Source: Spirochaetaceae bacterium (GTDB taxonomy: Bacteria > Spirochaetota > Spirochaetia > UBA9216). From it: DNA of 8,793 bases. How positions within the stretch are numbered: position 1 is the stretch's first letter; each line of letters begins with the position of its first letter. The stretch is taken from assembly GCA_028527945.1 (NCBI GenBank), contig JAQQAK010000010.1, forward strand, positions 1-8,793, written 5' to 3'. This document shows positions 7,801 through 8,793 of the stretch, in pieces. A program made the position numbers and the translations under genes. A model generated the notes under the pieces. The model made no database searches. It worked only from the letters and a program-made list of their open reading frames with translations, and was not told the DNA's origin.

Positions 7801-8699
7801 ATGCTAACTTTGGAAAAATGGATGAGGCTTTATCTTATATAAATGAAGTTCTTAAATATGATGACGAATCGTGGATGTATTATTTTGGTATAGATCCGGC
7901 TCGGCATAGAATGGAGACAGATCGGCTTCTGGAGGAAATTTACTCAGGCCTTTCCAATAGGGAAAAGTTCAGTCCCAAATTTGGTGTTAAAAAATTAAAG
8001 TCTGTTTTCAATACAATTTATTATAAGGTTCTTGCCTGGTACTACCACCGAAGATATTATGCAGCTTCTTTTACTCTTGGAGATATGAATGCCGAAAATG
8101 GTAATGAGCTTGATGCAAGCATGAATTACTATAATGCATTATCAGGTTACAAGAGGCGTGCTCTTAAATATTTGACAGCCGCCAGGAATATTGAAACAAA
8201 GAATGCTCCAAAGGCTGAGGCTTCCTACCTTTTTGAAGAGGGGCGTTTGATGAAAGATCGTTCAAAGCTTCTTGAAGCTGTCTCAATGTTTGATCCGGAA
8301 TGGGAAGCTAATGGTCTTGCTGATGCTTATGTTGAGCTCTATAAGCTTGATAAAGATCCCCTATACGCAGAAGCTTTGTATCAGCTTAATCCCGGTGCTT
8401 TTATAAGAGAGGGGCTGAAGTTTCCGCTTGAACTTGATTTTAAGCCGGGGTTCCTTTTGGGGTTAAAGCTTCGCTTTTCTGGTTTTGATATTTCAATAAA
8501 ACCGAAGGCTTCACATTATAGATATAAACTTTCATTTTCTGGCAAAGATGATGGAATTTGTAAGTACAAGCTTATTGATAATAAAACAATGAGTGAGCTT
8601 TTTAGTATATCTGCCATAGATAAAAGAAATTCCCCTAAAATAATTACCGAACTTATGATAGAATTAAAAAAGGGGTTATTTTTTACAACAAATGGATAG
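4857..8699 (+). CDS. membrane transglutaminase-like protein (TgpA-type) fused to a C-terminal TPR protein
   Basis: The protein has 1280 residues. Residues 1-210 hold about six or seven membrane helices (roughly 8-28, 35-51, 58-82, 100-118, 127-143, 157-176, 187-208). An extracytoplasmic segment leads to a transglutaminase-like domain (about 395-505) with the full triad: C442 in KKGYCSYFA, H486 in AHAWVE and D502 in FDPTS. A helix at about 568-590 returns the chain to the cytoplasm, followed by a basic helical region (591-697) in the position of DUF4129. Up to this point the order matches TgpA-type proteins found with MoxR and DUF58. A second hydrophobic segment (698-719) ending APALYA-Q resembles a signal peptide. 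Beyond it lie about eight TPR units in near-perfect 34-residue phase (about 729-1000), helical sequence to about 1180, and an unrecognised, probably beta-rich tail (1190-1280). Both halves should lie outside the cytoplasmic membrane. TPRs normally bind other proteins. The substrate of the transglutaminase-like domain, and whether it acts as a protease or crosslinking enzyme, cannot be read from sequence. Confidence 0.92.
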   Translation: MSFNRRNIVSLLGAAALFLLFIPLQLYLKEIISPWFSIPVFIFAAAAGVFFEKYGFKLVPSLLFIFLVVLAVRLIVGSLMAALSGYTEKALFDYIFLNFDSAFFPFLPVTIYVAFFTFYERRKAGFMTVEVIVNAVLFVFILWSQGKYNLTLFEHPGVIVCYSIVFILLEIAIILFSSGYEKDGGKKIIAISAFFIPVFILCALLFFNFYSSGASQDKGGLVKPTLFSFDFSDYIKLEPEISMDHDLVLLMRNYGYLNSVYLRRFYLSGYKPSRGFYIQKGPGEEPQTLSIPERSMTIDSTESSQRIDVKQDYFIVNFDPSSLIAMNYPVSVTPLTNWNDSSFLRNYSVVSRTVEQPSWELPEEPVLEMEPRLKKFYTEYGNNEKIKELAEEITEGLENPYDIATAIMFYLQDNYYYSLKPGVATNGDQLDYFLFDSKKGYCSYFAFSMALMCRSLGIPARVAAGFFIDPRSGVLNVYPVREDMAHAWVEIPFKDFGWVEFDPTSEQIAPGEELQMAPLDGSEYSNLIEEIFANKYGIENNEPVDDSSNPASGLSSVVKKIGRFIKLNPVLFSFCIYFFALLVFYISAAIKQRIGSTSKRVKACYRNALRLVTACGIKKSRSESILEHAKRSADNGFSDFLPIAELYLETVFSNHTSKITKADITAANKKFYKSFHQTPFIKRALIFLFPFLRFRAKNAVLICVFLLSLSFMTAPALYAQSSTSGTDNGASYYLEEAEKEKAFENYEGALQILQEGIEKNPESWELKFSAGEIYSEKELFNLAVQEYEEALDISPDNIEVLYSKSKAEGRLNLDNQSISSLEKIISIDPEDFDAIADLGWMYFKTFRLKEAEKLLVGAIEHYNDSPILYMTLGTIYSGMYNYEKSSFYYLKSIELAHDLGWGYLVSVSSYNLSLLEYSFYNYEKSFEYTNKSIEAEERAPGFISRAEIYQAKLDFSSALANYQRAFVLDSTPLALMGLADLYANFGKMDEALSYINEVLKYDDESWMYYFGIDPARHRMETDRLLEEIYSGLSNREKFSPKFGVKKLKSVFNTIYYKVLAWYYHRRYYAASFTLGDMNAENGNELDASMNYYNALSGYKRRALKYLTAARNIETKNAPKAEASYLFEEGRLMKDRSKLLEAVSMFDPEWEANGLADAYVELYKLDKDPLYAEALYQLNPGAFIREGLKFPLELDFKPGFLLGLKLRFSGFDISIKPKASHYRYKLSFSGKDDGICKYKLIDNKTMSELFSISAIDKRNSPKIITELMIELKKGLFFTTNG
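6948..7016 (+). other. internal signal-peptide-like segment between the transglutaminase and TPR parts
   Basis: Residues 698-720 of the large protein have a basic lead (KR at 682-683 and RFRAK at 693-697), a hydrophobic core (about 699-712) and a polar-small end APALYA before Q720, which fits a signal peptidase I site after A719. No cysteine follows, so no lipobox. It could be the second membrane helix of one chain, or an export signal cut to release the TPR part. No ATG suitable for an independent start precedes it. Confidence 0.6.
7494..7510 (+). repeat. 17-bp direct repeat, copy 1, in TPR coding region
   Basis: TATAATTATGAAAAATC occurs here and again at 7614-7630, exactly 120 bases (40 codons) apart in the same frame. 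Both copies encode YNYEKS at equivalent positions of two neighbouring TPR units. It reflects TPR duplication or codon convergence and is not a mobile element. Confidence 0.7.
7614..7630 (+). repeat. 17-bp direct repeat, copy 2, in TPR coding region
   Basis: This is the second copy of the sequence at 7494-7510. Flanking protein sequence is also similar between the two units (LKSIEL and TNKSIEA), while the flanking DNA has diverged. Confidence 0.7.
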
Positions 8700-8793
8700 A
8701 ATAGTACTTTATAAAACACCGGATTTACCTGGTCAATTATTTACTTCTTCTGAACTTGAGCTTTTTGATATAATCGAATTGAGTTTGTCTTCA
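8692..8793 (+). CDS. start of an unidentified protein, 3' partial
   Basis: ATG at 8692 opens a frame of 34 codons that runs off the right edge, beginning MDRIVLYKTPDLPGQLF. It overlaps the end of the transglutaminase-TPR gene by eight bases, like the other junctions of this operon. An AGGGG (8671-8675) lies 16 bases upstream, a weak and distant ribosome binding site, so coupling to the upstream stop codon is the likelier route to initiation. No signal peptide is apparent. I do not recognise the family from this short piece; its position suggests a role with the MoxR-DUF58-transglutaminase set. Confidence 0.6.
   Translation, partial: MDRIVLYKTPDLPGQLFTSSELELFDIIELSLSS

Overview
The window is AT-rich DNA (GC in the high thirties by eye), densely coded on the + strand. 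It contains four genes that can be interpreted, plus the first codons of a fifth. The AT bias, the gene types and the protein style suggest a Treponema-like spirochaete. This is inference from general style only, because no rRNA or marker gene is present, and a low-GC member of another phylum is possible.

Left part (1-2621): the 3' two-thirds of a RecB/AddA-type helicase-nuclease. Superfamily 1 helicase motifs II-VI and a C-terminal PD-(D/E)XK nuclease are visible, while the Walker A motif lies outside the window. A 65-base gap follows. It holds a candidate extended -10 promoter placed so that the next transcript would begin at the A of its own ATG (leaderless).

Right part (2687-8793): a tightly packed operon of MoxR AAA+ ATPase, DUF58 membrane protein, a very large transglutaminase-like membrane protein fused to a TPR protein, and the start of an unidentified gene. 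Each junction inside the operon overlaps (29, 11 and 8 bases). MoxR-DUF58-transglutaminase modules are a recurring bacterial arrangement. MoxR ATPases are thought to act as chaperone-like remodellers of the vWA/DUF58 partner, and the membrane-bound transglutaminase-like protein places a Cys-His-Asp domain outside the cytoplasmic membrane. The substrate is not evident here.

Two things stand out. First, the DUF58 gene is not readable as one frame from a credible start. A very good ribosome binding site (AGGGAGG, 6 bases before TTG at 3639) opens a frame encoding the expected N-terminus. That frame must shift by -1 at a T9 tract containing the heptamer T TTT TTA to enter the long DUF58 frame. 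This is a programmed or transcriptional slippage site, a phase-variable homopolymer, a true inactivating mutation or a sequencing error. Second, the 1280-residue transglutaminase protein carries an internal signal-peptide-like segment at residues 698-719, immediately before about eight TPR repeats. It looks like a membrane transglutaminase gene joined to a formerly separate exported TPR protein gene.

No RNA genes, CRISPR arrays, insertion sequences or strong intrinsic terminators were seen.
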